A stretch of 64,000 bases of DNA, taken from contig NZ_NEHB01000001.1 in assembly GCF_002127655.1 (NCBI RefSeq), positions 335,972 to 399,971 of the forward strand, given 5' to 3'. The notes beneath the pieces are model-generated. The model was given only the letters and a program-made list of their open reading frames with translations, did no database searches and had not been told where the DNA came from. Positions 49,820-58,225 of the stretch are shown piece after piece (the first letter of the stretch is position 1; each line of letters begins with the position of its first letter). This DNA comes from Janthinobacterium sp. GW456P (GTDB lineage Bacteria; Pseudomonadota; Gammaproteobacteria; Burkholderiales; Burkholderiaceae_D). A program made the position numbers and the translations under genes.

Positions 49820-52672
49820 ATGCAGCAATTAACGACCAACTCCTACCTGTTCGGTGGGAATGCTCCGTACGTGGAAGACCTGTACGAGGCGTATCTGAAC
49901 AATCCAGGCTCGGTACCCGATAACTGGCGTTCCTACTTCGACGCAATGCAGCACGTGCCTGCCGTCGATGGCACCAACAAGCCTGACGTGGCGCATGCCT
50001 CCGTCGTCGCCTCGTTCGCCGAGCGCGCAAAAGCAGGTCCGATCCGCACAGTGACCGCTTCCTTCGATGCTGAAATGGGTCGCAAGCGCGTCGCCGCCAC
50101 GCAGCTGATCGCCGCCTACCGCTACCTGGGCACGCACTGGGCCAATCTGGATCCGCTGCAGCGCCAGGAACGTCCGATGATCCCGGAACTCGAGCCGAGC
50201 TTCTACGGTTTCACCGATGCGGACATGGACACCGTATTCAACATCAGCAATACCTATTTTGGCCCCGAGACCGCCACCCTGCGCGATCTGCTCAACTATC
50301 TGCGCGACACCTACACGCGTTCGATCGGCGCCGAATTCATGTACATCTCCGATCCGGCCGAAAAGCGCTGGCTGCAAGAGAAACTGGAATCGATCCGCTC
50401 CACCCCGAATTTCACCCCAGAGAAAAAAATCCATATCCTCGACCGCCTGACCGCGGCGGAAGGCCTGGAACGCTATCTGCACACCCGCTACGTGGGCCAG
50501 AAGCGCTTCTCCCTGGAAGGCGGCGAAACCTTCATCGCTTCGATGGATGAAACCATCCAGCGCGCCGGCGAAAAAGGCGTGCAGGAAATCGTGATCGGCA
50601 TGGCCCACCGCGGCCGCCTGAACGTGCTGGTGAACACCCTGGGCAAGGCGCCACAGGAACTGTTCGAAGAATTCGAAGGCAAGCATGGCGACGACCTGCC
50701 TGCAGGCGACGTGAAGTACCATCAAGGCTTCTCGTCGGACATCTCGACCGCGGGCGGCCCGGTCCACCTGTCGCTGGCGTTCAACCCGTCGCACCTGGAA
50801 ATCGTCAACCCCGTGGTCGAAGGTTCCGTCAAGGCCCGCATGGACCGCCGCGGCGACGTGCACGGCGCGCAAGTGCTGCCTATCCTGGTGCACGGCGATG
50901 CCGCTTTCGCCGGCCAGGGCGTGGTCATGGAAACGCTGAATCTGGCGCAAACCCGCGGCTACGGCACGGGCGGCACGGTGCATATCGTGATCAACAACCA
51001 GATCGGTTTCACCACCTCGGATCCGCGCGACTCGCGCTCGACCCTGTACTGCTCGGACGTCGTCAAGATGATCGAGGCACCGGTCCTGCACATCAACGCC
51101 GATGATCCTGAAGCCGTGGTACTGGCGACGCAGATCGCGCTCGACTACCGCATGGAATTCAAGAAGGACATCGTCCTCGACATCATCTGCTACCGCAAGC
51201 TTGGCCACAACGAGCAAGATACGCCAGCGCTGACGCAGCCGCTGATGTACAAGCGCATCGGCCAGCATCCAGGCACCCGCAAGCTGTACGCGGACAAGCT
51301 GGTGGCGCAAGGCGTGATCCCTGCCGATGGCGGCGACAAGATGGTGGCCGCCTTCCGCGACGCCATGGACGCCGGCAAGCACACCGTCGATCCGGTCATC
51401 TCGAACTTCAAGAACAAGTACGCCGTCGACTGGCTGCCGTTCCTGAACAAAAAATGGACCGACTCGGCCGACACCGCCGTGCCGATGACGGAACTGAAAC
51501 GCCTGGCCGCGCGCATCACCACCGTGCCGGAAGACTTCAAGGTCCACTCGCTGGTGGAAAAAGTCCTGGGCGACCGCGCCACCATGGGCCGCGGCGAAAT
51601 GAACCTGGACTGGGGCATGGGCGAACACCTGGCCTACGCATCGCTGGTATCGTCCGGCTACGCCATCCGCCTGACGGGCCAGGATGCCGGCCGCGGCACC
51701 TTCGTGCACCGCCACGCCGTGCTGCATGACCAGAACCGCGAGCGTTGGGATGCAGGCACCTACATTCCGCTGCAAAACGTATCGGACAACCAGGCGCCGT
51801 TCACCGTCATCGACTCGGTGCTGTCGGAAGAAGCCGTACTGGCCTTCGAATACGGCTACTCGACCGCTGAACCGAACACCCTGACGATCTGGGAAGCCCA
51901 ATTCGGCGACTTCGCCAACGGCGCGCAAGTGGTCATCGACCAGTTCATCAGCTCCGGCGAAGTGAAGTGGGGCCGCGCTTCGGGCCTGGTCATGATGCTG
52001 CCGCACGGTTACGAAGGCCAGGGTCCTGAGCACTCGTCCGCGCGTCCCGAGCGTTTCCTGCAGCTGTGCGCAGACAACAATATGCAAGTGGTGCAGCCGA
52101 CGACGGCTTCGCAGATCTTCCATTTGCTGCGCCGCCAGATGGTGCGCCAGTTCCGCAAGCCGCTGGTCATCCTGACGCCGAAGTCGCTGCTGCGCAACAA
52201 GGATGCCGGTTCGCCGCTGACCGACCTGGCCAAGGGCGGTTTCCAGACCGTGATCGGCGAAGTCGACGACAAAATCGACGCCAAGAAAGTCAAGCGCGTG
52301 GTCGCCTGCTCGGGCAAGGTCTACTACGACCTGGTCAACGCACGCAAGACCCGCGGCCAGACCGATACGGCCATCGTGCGCCTGGAACAGCTGTATCCGT
52401 TCCCGCACAAGTCGTTCGCTGCCGAACTGAAGAAGTTCCCGAACCTGGTCGAAGTCGTCTGGGCGCAGGACGAGCCGCAAAATCAGGGCGCCTGGTTCCA
52501 GATCCAGCACAACATCTTCGAAGGCCTGGAGTCGGGTCAGCGTCTGGCCTACGCCGGCCGTCCCGCTTCGGCGTCGCCTGCTGTCGGTTACTATGACAAG
52601 CACTACGCCCAGCAAAAAGACCTGCTGGAAACGGCATTCTCGAAGCTGAAGGGTTTTATCCTGACCAAGTAA
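49820..52672 (+). CDS. odhA: 2-oxoglutarate dehydrogenase E1 component
   Basis: A 950-residue thiamine-diphosphate enzyme (sucA homologue) that decarboxylates 2-oxoglutarate in the TCA cycle. The N-terminus YLFGGNAPYVEDLYEAYLNN is the E2-binding part. The cofactor motif is GDAAFAGQGVVMETLNLAQ through HIVINNQIGFTTSDP, and the substrate-binding part is VIGMAHRGRLNVLVNTLGK. The C-terminal domain includes LMLPHGYEGQGPEHSSARPERFLQL. The ribosome site AAAGGTGAG precedes the ATG. It heads the odhA-odhB-pspC-lpdA cluster. Confidence 0.97.
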   Translation: MQQLTTNSYLFGGNAPYVEDLYEAYLNNPGSVPDNWRSYFDAMQHVPAVDGTNKPDVAHASVVASFAERAKAGPIRTVTASFDAEMGRKRVAATQLIAAYRYLGTHWANLDPLQRQERPMIPELEPSFYGFTDADMDTVFNISNTYFGPETATLRDLLNYLRDTYTRSIGAEFMYISDPAEKRWLQEKLESIRSTPNFTPEKKIHILDRLTAAEGLERYLHTRYVGQKRFSLEGGETFIASMDETIQRAGEKGVQEIVIGMAHRGRLNVLVNTLGKAPQELFEEFEGKHGDDLPAGDVKYHQGFSSDISTAGGPVHLSLAFNPSHLEIVNPVVEGSVKARMDRRGDVHGAQVLPILVHGDAAFAGQGVVMETLNLAQTRGYGTGGTVHIVINNQIGFTTSDPRDSRSTLYCSDVVKMIEAPVLHINADDPEAVVLATQIALDYRMEFKKDIVLDIICYRKLGHNEQDTPALTQPLMYKRIGQHPGTRKLYADKLVAQGVIPADGGDKMVAAFRDAMDAGKHTVDPVISNFKNKYAVDWLPFLNKKWTDSADTAVPMTELKRLAARITTVPEDFKVHSLVEKVLGDRATMGRGEMNLDWGMGEHLAYASLVSSGYAIRLTGQDAGRGTFVHRHAVLHDQNRERWDAGTYIPLQNVSDNQAPFTVIDSVLSEEAVLAFEYGYSTAEPNTLTIWEAQFGDFANGAQVVIDQFISSGEVKWGRASGLVMMLPHGYEGQGPEHSSARPERFLQLCADNNMQVVQPTTASQIFHLLRRQMVRQFRKPLVILTPKSLLRNKDAGSPLTDLAKGGFQTVIGEVDDKIDAKKVKRVVACSGKVYYDLVNARKTRGQTDTAIVRLEQLYPFPHKSFAAELKKFPNLVEVVWAQDEPQNQGAWFQIQHNIFEGLESGQRLAYAGRPASASPAVGYYDKHYAQQKDLLETAFSKLKGFILTK

Positions 52673-52686
52673 TTGGCTCGATAAGG

Positions 52687-52710
52687 GGCGCCATGTGTAT
52701 GCATGGCGCC
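52687..52710 (+). other. Perfect intercistronic hairpin between odhA and odhB
   Basis: GGCGCCATG and CATGGCGCC form a 9-bp stem around TGTATG. There is no T tract, so it is more likely an mRNA-processing or stability element than a terminator. Confidence 0.6.
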
Positions 52711-52789
52711 TGCTCGCAGATATCATGACGGAGCGCCGTCCTTGCTACGCAGGGGCGGCGCCGCAATAACAAAATAAACGGAGTTTTAC

Positions 52790-54046
52790 ATGGCACAAAT
52801 CGAAGTCAAAGTTCCCCAGTTGTCGGAATCGGTTGCGGAAGCGACCCTGCTGGCATGGCACAAGAAAGTCGGCGAAGCAGTTGCGCGCGACGAAAACATG
52901 ATCGACATCGAAACCGACAAAGTCGTGCTGGAACTGCCTGCGCCTGCCGCCGGCGTGATCGTGCAGATCATCAAGGATAACGGCGCCACCGTCGTTGCCG
53001 GCGAAGTCATCGCCATCATCGACACCGACGGCTCGGCCAAGGTCAGCCCGATGGAAGTCTCCGCTGTGCCTGCGCCAGCCCTGGCTGCCGCCGCCCAGGA
53101 TACCGCCAGCGCTTCGGCACCAGCCGCTGCGACCAAAGGCGATGTCGCCATGCCTGCCGCCGCCAAGATCCTGTCCGAAAAAGGCCTGTCCGCCGGCGAC
53201 GTCGCCGGTTCGGGCAAAGACGGCCGCGTGACCAAGGGCGACGCCCTGGCCGCTTCCGCCAAGCCAGCTGTCGCGCCGCTGGCGCCAGCCGCTGCCAAGC
53301 CGGCCCTGCAGCAAGTGGCCACCCCGTCGGCCGCCAACCTGGGCGACCGTCCGGAAGAGCGCGTGCCAATGAGCCGCCTGCGCGCACGTATCGCCGAGCG
53401 CCTGCTGCAATCGCAATCGACGAACGCCATCCTGACCACGTTCAACGAAGTGAACATGCAGCCGGTCATCGACCTGCGCAACAAGTACAAGGACAAGTTC
53501 GAGAAAGAGCACGGCGTCAAGTTGGGCTTCATGTCCTTCTTCGTCAAGGCCGCCGTCGCCGCCCTGAAAAAGTACCCGATCATCAATGCCTCCGTTGACG
53601 GCAACGATATCGTCTACCACGGCTACTTCGACATCGGTATCGCTGTCGGTTCGCCGCGCGGCCTGGTCGTGCCTATCATCCGCAACGCGGACCAGCTGTC
53701 GATCGCCGACATCGAGAAAAAAATCGGTGAATTCGGCGCGAAAGCCAAGGAAGGCAAGCTGACCCTGGACGACCTGACGGGCGGCACGTTCTCGATCTCG
53801 AACGGCGGCACCTTCGGCTCCATGCTGTCGACCCCGATCATCAACCCGCCGCAATCGGCCATCCTGGGCGTGCATGCGACCAAGGACCGCGCCGTCGTCG
53901 AAAACGGCCAGATCGTGGTGCGTCCGATGAACTACCTGGCCATGTCCTACGACCACCGCATCATCGACGGCCGCGAAGCCGTCCTGGGCCTGGTGGCGAT
54001 GAAAGAAGCGCTGGAAGATCCTGCACGCCTGCTGCTGGACCTGTAA
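52790..54046 (+). CDS. odhB: Dihydrolipoyl succinyltransferase (E2) of 2-oxoglutarate dehydrogenase
   Basis: A 418-residue E2 core subunit (sucB homologue). The lipoyl domain spans residues 1-80 with the lipoylated lysine in [14 protein letters not shown]; an Ala/Pro linker follows, then the subunit-binding domain ([30 protein letters not shown]) and the catalytic domain ending in [15 protein letters not shown] with the catalytic His-Asp. It transfers succinyl groups to CoA. Confidence 0.97.
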   Translation: MAQIEVKVPQLSESVAEATLLAWHKKVGEAVARDENMIDIETDKVVLELPAPAAGVIVQIIKDNGATVVAGEVIAIIDTDGSAKVSPMEVSAVPAPALAAAAQDTASASAPAAATKGDVAMPAAAKILSEKGLSAGDVAGSGKDGRVTKGDALAASAKPAVAPLAPAAAKPALQQVATPSAANLGDRPEERVPMSRLRARIAERLLQSQSTNAILTTFNEVNMQPVIDLRNKYKDKFEKEHGVKLGFMSFFVKAAVAALKKYPIINASVDGNDIVYHGYFDIGIAVGSPRGLVVPIIRNADQLSIADIEKKIGEFGAKAKEGKLTLDDLTGGTFSISNGGTFGSMLSTPIINPPQSAILGVHATKDRAVVENGQIVVRPMNYLAMSYDHRIIDGREAVLGLVAMKEALEDPARLLLDL

Positions 54047-54057
54047 GCACTGTAGTC

Positions 54058-54077
54058 CCCCGGCGCAGCCGCCGGGG
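54058..54077 (+). other. GC-rich hairpin between odhB and the PspC gene
   Basis: CCCCGGC and GCCGGGG form a 7-bp stem with a 6-nt loop and no T tract. It may limit read-through or tune mRNA stability. Confidence 0.45.
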
Positions 54078-54140
54078 CAATGTAGCTGATACCCCTTGCC
54101 AGAAGACGCAGCTGGCTGATCTCAATGAAAGAGGATTCCT

Positions 54141-54524
54141 ATGAACATCTCTGAAGAAATCAAGCGTCTGCACGAGTTGCACCTGGCGGGCGCCCTGAGC
54201 GACGCGGAATTCGCGCAAGCGAAAGCCAAGCTCCTGAGCAATATCAACCTGGACAAGCCGGATAGCACGTCCGGCGCCGCTGCCGGCCATGGTCCGTCGA
54301 ACGACCTGGTGCAGGAATTCAACCGCCTGCGCCGTTCGCGCGACGACCGCTGGCTCGGCGGCGTGTGCGGCGGCCTGGGCCGCGCTTCCGGCATGGAAGC
54401 GTGGATCTGGCGCCTCGTCTTCGTCCTGTTTACATTGACCTTCGGCTTCGGCGTGGCGATTTACCTTCTATTGTGGATTTTCGTACCAGACGAAGAGATT
54501 GGAATAACAAAACATGAGTACTAA
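54141..54524 (+). CDS. SHOCT-PspC domain membrane protein inserted between odhB and lpdA
   Basis: A 127-residue protein. Residues 3-35 resemble a SHOCT motif (EIKRLHELHLAGALSDAEFAQAKAKLL), and residues 65-120 a PspC domain: SRDDRWLGGVCGGLGRASGMEAWIWRLVFVLFTLTFGFGVAIYLLLWIFVPD, with one to two membrane helices. PspC proteins sense inner-membrane stress. It overlaps the lpdA start by 11 bp, so it is coupled to the E3 subunit, an unexpected setting. Whether it affects the dehydrogenase complex or only shares its transcript is unknown. Confidence 0.88.
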   Translation: MNISEEIKRLHELHLAGALSDAEFAQAKAKLLSNINLDKPDSTSGAAAGHGPSNDLVQEFNRLRRSRDDRWLGGVCGGLGRASGMEAWIWRLVFVLFTLTFGFGVAIYLLLWIFVPDEEIGITKHEY

Positions 54525-55944
54525 ACAATTTGACGTAGTTGTCATCGGTGCGGGCCCTGGCGGCTACATCGCCGCCATCCGCGCAGCGCAGCTGGGCTTT
54601 TCCGTCGCTTGCGTCGACGAGTGGTCGAACGCCAAGGGCGGCGCCGCGCCTGGCGGTACCTGCACCAACGTCGGCTGCATCCCGTCGAAAGCGCTGCTGC
54701 AATCGTCCGAGCATTTCGAACACGCGGGCCACAGCTTCGCCGAGCACGGCATCGACGTCGCCGGCCTGAAGCTGAACCTGGGCCAGATGCTCAAGCGCAA
54801 GGACACCGTCGTCAAGCAAAACAACGACGGCATCCTGTACCTGTTCAAGAAGAACAAGATCGCCTTCTTCCACGGCCGCGCCGCTTTCGCCGCCGCCGCC
54901 GCTGGCGCGTATGAGATCAGCGTGACGGGCGAAGCCAACGAAACGCTGAGCGCCAAGCACGTGGTCATCGCCACGGGGTCGAACGCACGCGAATTGCCGG
55001 GCGCGCCATTCGACGAGAAACTGATTCTGTCGAACACGGGCGCACTGGCCATCGACGCCGTACCCGCCAAGCTGGGCGTCATCGGCGCCGGCGTGATTGG
55101 CCTGGAAATGGGCAGCGTCTGGCGCCGCCTGGGTGCCGACGTCACCGTGCTGGAAGGCCTGCCGGTCTTCCTGGGCGCCGTCGACGAACAGATCGCCAAG
55201 GAAGCGTCGAAGCTGTTTACCAAGCAAGGCTTGAAGATCAACCTTGGTTGCAAGATCGGCGCGATCACGCCGGGCAAGAAAGACGTCACCGTGGAATTCG
55301 TGGACGCCAAGGGCGAAGCGCAAAAAGCCGTGTTCGACAAGCTGATCATCTCGATCGGCCGCACGCCGAACACGAACGGCCTGGGCGCCGACAAGGTTGG
55401 CCTGCAGCTCGACGAGCGCGGCTTCATCGCCGTCGACGGCGACTGCAAGACCAACCTGCCGAACGTCTGGGCGGTGGGCGACGTCGTGCGCGGCCCGATG
55501 CTGGCGCACAAGGCCGAAGAAGAAGGCGTTGCCGTGGCCGAGCGTATCGCCGGCCAGCATGGCCACACCAACTTCAACACGATTCCGTGGGTGATCTACA
55601 CCTCGCCGGAAATCGCGTGGGTCGGCAAGACCGAGCAAACCCTGAAGGCGGAAGGCATCGCCTACAAGGCCGGCACCTTCCCGTTCATGGCCAACGGCCG
55701 TGCGCGCGCGCTGGGCGACACCTCGGGCATGGTGAAATTCCTGGCCGATGCGACGACCGATGAAATCCTCGGCGTGCACATCGTCGGCCCGATGGCGTCC
55801 GAACTGATTTCCGAAGCCGTCGTGGCGATGGAATTCAAGGCCTCGGCCGAAGACATCGCGCGCATCTGCCACGCTCACCCATCGCTGTCGGAAGCGACCA
55901 AGGAAGCGGCACTGGCGATTGACAAGCGTACCTTGAACTTTTAA
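54514..55944 (+). CDS. lpdA: Dihydrolipoamide dehydrogenase (E3)
   Basis: A 476-residue flavoprotein that reoxidises lipoamide on E2. The FAD loop is DVVVIGAGPGGYIAAIRAAQLG, the redox disulfide GGTCTNVGCIPSKALLQ, the NAD loop GVIGAGVIGLEMGSVWRRLG, and the C-terminal active base HAHPSLSEATKEAAL. It starts inside the end of the PspC gene. It may also serve other dehydrogenases. Confidence 0.97.
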   Translation: MSTKQFDVVVIGAGPGGYIAAIRAAQLGFSVACVDEWSNAKGGAAPGGTCTNVGCIPSKALLQSSEHFEHAGHSFAEHGIDVAGLKLNLGQMLKRKDTVVKQNNDGILYLFKKNKIAFFHGRAAFAAAAAGAYEISVTGEANETLSAKHVVIATGSNARELPGAPFDEKLILSNTGALAIDAVPAKLGVIGAGVIGLEMGSVWRRLGADVTVLEGLPVFLGAVDEQIAKEASKLFTKQGLKINLGCKIGAITPGKKDVTVEFVDAKGEAQKAVFDKLIISIGRTPNTNGLGADKVGLQLDERGFIAVDGDCKTNLPNVWAVGDVVRGPMLAHKAEEEGVAVAERIAGQHGHTNFNTIPWVIYTSPEIAWVGKTEQTLKAEGIAYKAGTFPFMANGRARALGDTSGMVKFLADATTDEILGVHIVGPMASELISEAVVAMEFKASAEDIARICHAHPSLSEATKEAALAIDKRTLNF

Positions 55945-55962
55945 TTGTAGTTAGTCCAGCAG

Positions 55963-55993
55963 GGGCGCTCGCGGATTTTTTCCGCCGGCGCCC
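55963..55993 (+). other. Hairpin after lpdA
   Basis: GGGCGC..GCGGA pairs with TCCGC..GCGCCC; unusually the T run sits in the loop rather than after the stem. It may act as a weak terminator or stability element before zapE. Confidence 0.4.
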
Positions 55994-56014
55994 TTGTGCG
56001 TTAAAGCGAATCCC

Positions 56015-57112
56015 ATGAACGTAGAAGAGTTTTACCAGCACGCGTTGCAGAAGCGTGATTTCAAGGCCGATGCCGCCCAGCGGCGCGCGGTCGACCGCCT
56101 GCAGCTGTGCTATGACGAGTGGGTGGCCTACAAGGGCCAGCGCTCGAGCACCTTCAAGCGCCTGATCAACCGTCCCGCCGTGCCGAAAGGCGTGTACATG
56201 TGGGGCGGGGTGGGGCGCGGCAAATCGTTCTTGATGGACAGTTTTTACTCGGTCGTGCCCCTGGTGCGCAAGACGCGCCTGCACTTCCACGAATTCATGC
56301 GCGGCGTGCACCAGCAGCTCGATGAATTGAAAGGCGTGGCCGATCCGCTCGACGAGGTGGCCAAGCGCATCGCCAAGAAATACCGCCTCATCTGTTTCGA
56401 TGAATTCCACGTCTCGGACATCGCCGACGCGATGATCCTGTACAACCTGCTGTCGGCCCTGTTCGCCAATGGCGTGTCCTTCATCATGACCTCGAATTAC
56501 GACCCGGACCTGCTGTACCCGGACGGCCTGCACCGCGACCGCATGCTGCCGACCATCGCGCTGCTCAAGGAAAAACTCGACGTGATGAACGTCGACGCCG
56601 GCGTCGACTACCGCGGCCGCGCGCTGGAGCAGGTGGAGAGTTACTACACGCCGCTGGGCGCGGACACGGATAGGGCCCTGCGCGACGCCTACACGCGCAT
56701 CGCCGAGACGGCCGACGAAGATGCGCGCATCCGCATCGAGAGCCGCGAAATCCACTGCCTGCGCCGCGCCGGTGGCATCATCTGGTTCGATTTCGCCACC
56801 CTGTGCGGCGGGCCCCGTTCGCAAAATGATTACCTGGAAATCGCCAGCCGCTTCCATACGGTGATATTGTCCGGCATACCGGCCATGTCGGCGGCGCAGT
56901 CGTCCGAGGCGCGCCGCTTCACCTGGCTGATCGACGTGTTTTACGACCAGAAAGTCAAGCTGATCATGTCGGCCGAAGTGCCGCCTGATGAGCTGTACAC
57001 GAACGGCATGCTGGCCAACGAGTTTCACCGCACCGTTTCGCGTATCATCGAGATGCAATCGCGCGAATACATGGAAAAAGAACAGCGCGGCGCGGCCGAC
57101 GCGATCGTTTGA
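56015..57112 (+). CDS. zapE: Cell-division AFG1-family ATPase ZapE
   Basis: A 365-residue ATPase of the AFG1/LACE1 type, linked to Z-ring constriction in proteobacteria. MNVEEFYQHALQKRDFKAD begins at 56015; an upstream GTG (55994) is less likely. Walker A is GVYMWGGVGRGKSFLMD, Walker B RLICFDEFHVSD, and sensor 1 SFIMTSNYDPDLLYPDG. It follows lpdA after 70 bp. Confidence 0.92.
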   Translation: MNVEEFYQHALQKRDFKADAAQRRAVDRLQLCYDEWVAYKGQRSSTFKRLINRPAVPKGVYMWGGVGRGKSFLMDSFYSVVPLVRKTRLHFHEFMRGVHQQLDELKGVADPLDEVAKRIAKKYRLICFDEFHVSDIADAMILYNLLSALFANGVSFIMTSNYDPDLLYPDGLHRDRMLPTIALLKEKLDVMNVDAGVDYRGRALEQVESYYTPLGADTDRALRDAYTRIAETADEDARIRIESREIHCLRRAGGIIWFDFATLCGGPRSQNDYLEIASRFHTVILSGIPAMSAAQSSEARRFTWLIDVFYDQKVKLIMSAEVPPDELYTNGMLANEFHRTVSRIIEMQSREYMEKEQRGAADAIV

Positions 57113-57128
57113 GGCAGGGATAAGGAAC

Positions 57129-57848
57129 ATGATGGCAAATACACTATACAAGCTGGGTGCGGCGCTGGGCCTGGTTCTGGCGTTGTCCGCCTGCGTGCAC
57201 CAGGGTGCCGCGGCGTTGCATGAGGTCGGCGCACCGCAGGTGCCCGCCACCTTGTCCGTGGAGGAGGCGGACGCCAAGCTGAAGCAGTCGGCCAGCGAAC
57301 GCGAAGCGGCGGAAAACGAGTTTGCCGCGCGCGAGCTGGAGTGCTATGACAAGTTTTTCGTGAATAATTGCCTCGACAAGGCCAAGGAAAAGCGCCGCCT
57401 GATCCTCGTGCGCCTGCGCGCCATCGACGCGGAAGCGAATTATTTCAAGCGCGCCGAGTCCGTGCGCCTGCGCGATATCGACCTGGCCAGGACGCAGGAA
57501 AGTGCGCGCCTCGATGCCGAGCAGCGGGCCGCGGCCGTGCCCAAGCCCGTGAAAGTGGTCACGCCCGATCCGGCGCCGCCCAAGCCGCAAGGCAAGAGCG
57601 TTGCCGAGCGCGAGGCCGAGCACGCGGCGAAAGTGGCGAAACAAGCGGCCGACGATGCCGCCGAGGCGCCGCGCCGCGCCGCCCGCGAAGCAGCCTATGC
57701 GAAGAAACAGGCTGATGCCGTGGCGCGTCAGAAACGCGTGGCCCAGCGCCTGGCCGAGCGCCAGGCCGAAGCCGATGCCAAGGCCGCCAAGGCAGCCGCC
57801 GCTGCCAGCGCGCCGGCGGCTGCCGCGCCTGTGCCGCCGGTCAAATAA
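57129..57848 (+). CDS. Alanine-rich lipoprotein, coiled coil
   Basis: A 239-residue lipoprotein started at 57129, 16 bp after zapE, with GGAAC upstream. The signal ends at lipobox LSAC. A helical region follows with two cysteines (ECYDKFFVNNCLDKAKEKRRL), then a Pro-rich linker and a long Ala/Arg/Glu coiled coil (AKVAKQAADDAAEAPRRAAR) ending in a Pro-rich tail. It resembles cell-envelope spacer proteins of betaproteobacteria, but I assign no function. Confidence 0.75.
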   Translation: MMANTLYKLGAALGLVLALSACVHQGAAALHEVGAPQVPATLSVEEADAKLKQSASEREAAENEFAARELECYDKFFVNNCLDKAKEKRRLILVRLRAIDAEANYFKRAESVRLRDIDLARTQESARLDAEQRAAAVPKPVKVVTPDPAPPKPQGKSVAEREAEHAAKVAKQAADDAAEAPRRAAREAAYAKKQADAVARQKRVAQRLAERQAEADAKAAKAAAAASAPAAAAPVPPVK

Positions 57849-57981
57849 CACCGCCGCGCAGGGGGACGCCGGAAATGGCGTGCCCTAACGCGCGCGGCAG
57901 GTTAAACTATGCACCATGGCTGCCTGCGCGCGCCGCGCCGGTTTCCCAACACTGTTACCAACACTGCCTGGAACGCAACAC

Positions 57982-58182
57982 ATGAGCGATGCACAGCAAA
58001 TAGAGCGGCGCCTGATTGAACTCAACGTGGAGCACCGCGACCTCGATGCCGTCATCGAGTTGCTGATACTCGATGGCCACCATGACGAGCTGCAACTGCG
58101 CCGCCTGAAAAAGCGCAAATTGCAATTGAAGGATCACATCACCTTGCTGAAAATGCAGTTGGTGCCCGACGTTCCCGCCTGA
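57982..58182 (+). CDS. Small DUF465 (YdcH-like) protein
   Basis: A 66-residue charged helical protein, started at 57982. IERRLIELNVEHRDLDAVIELL…LQLRRLKKRKLQLKDHITLLKMQL fits the DUF465/YdcH family: two helices with Leu/Lys heptads. Function is unknown. A longer frame upstream lacks a ribosome site. Confidence 0.8.
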   Translation: MSDAQQIERRLIELNVEHRDLDAVIELLILDGHHDELQLRRLKKRKLQLKDHITLLKMQLVPDVPA

Positions 58183-58225
58183 GGGGCGCCAGTAGCGTCC
58201 AGTCCAGCCTTCACTTAAGTATATT

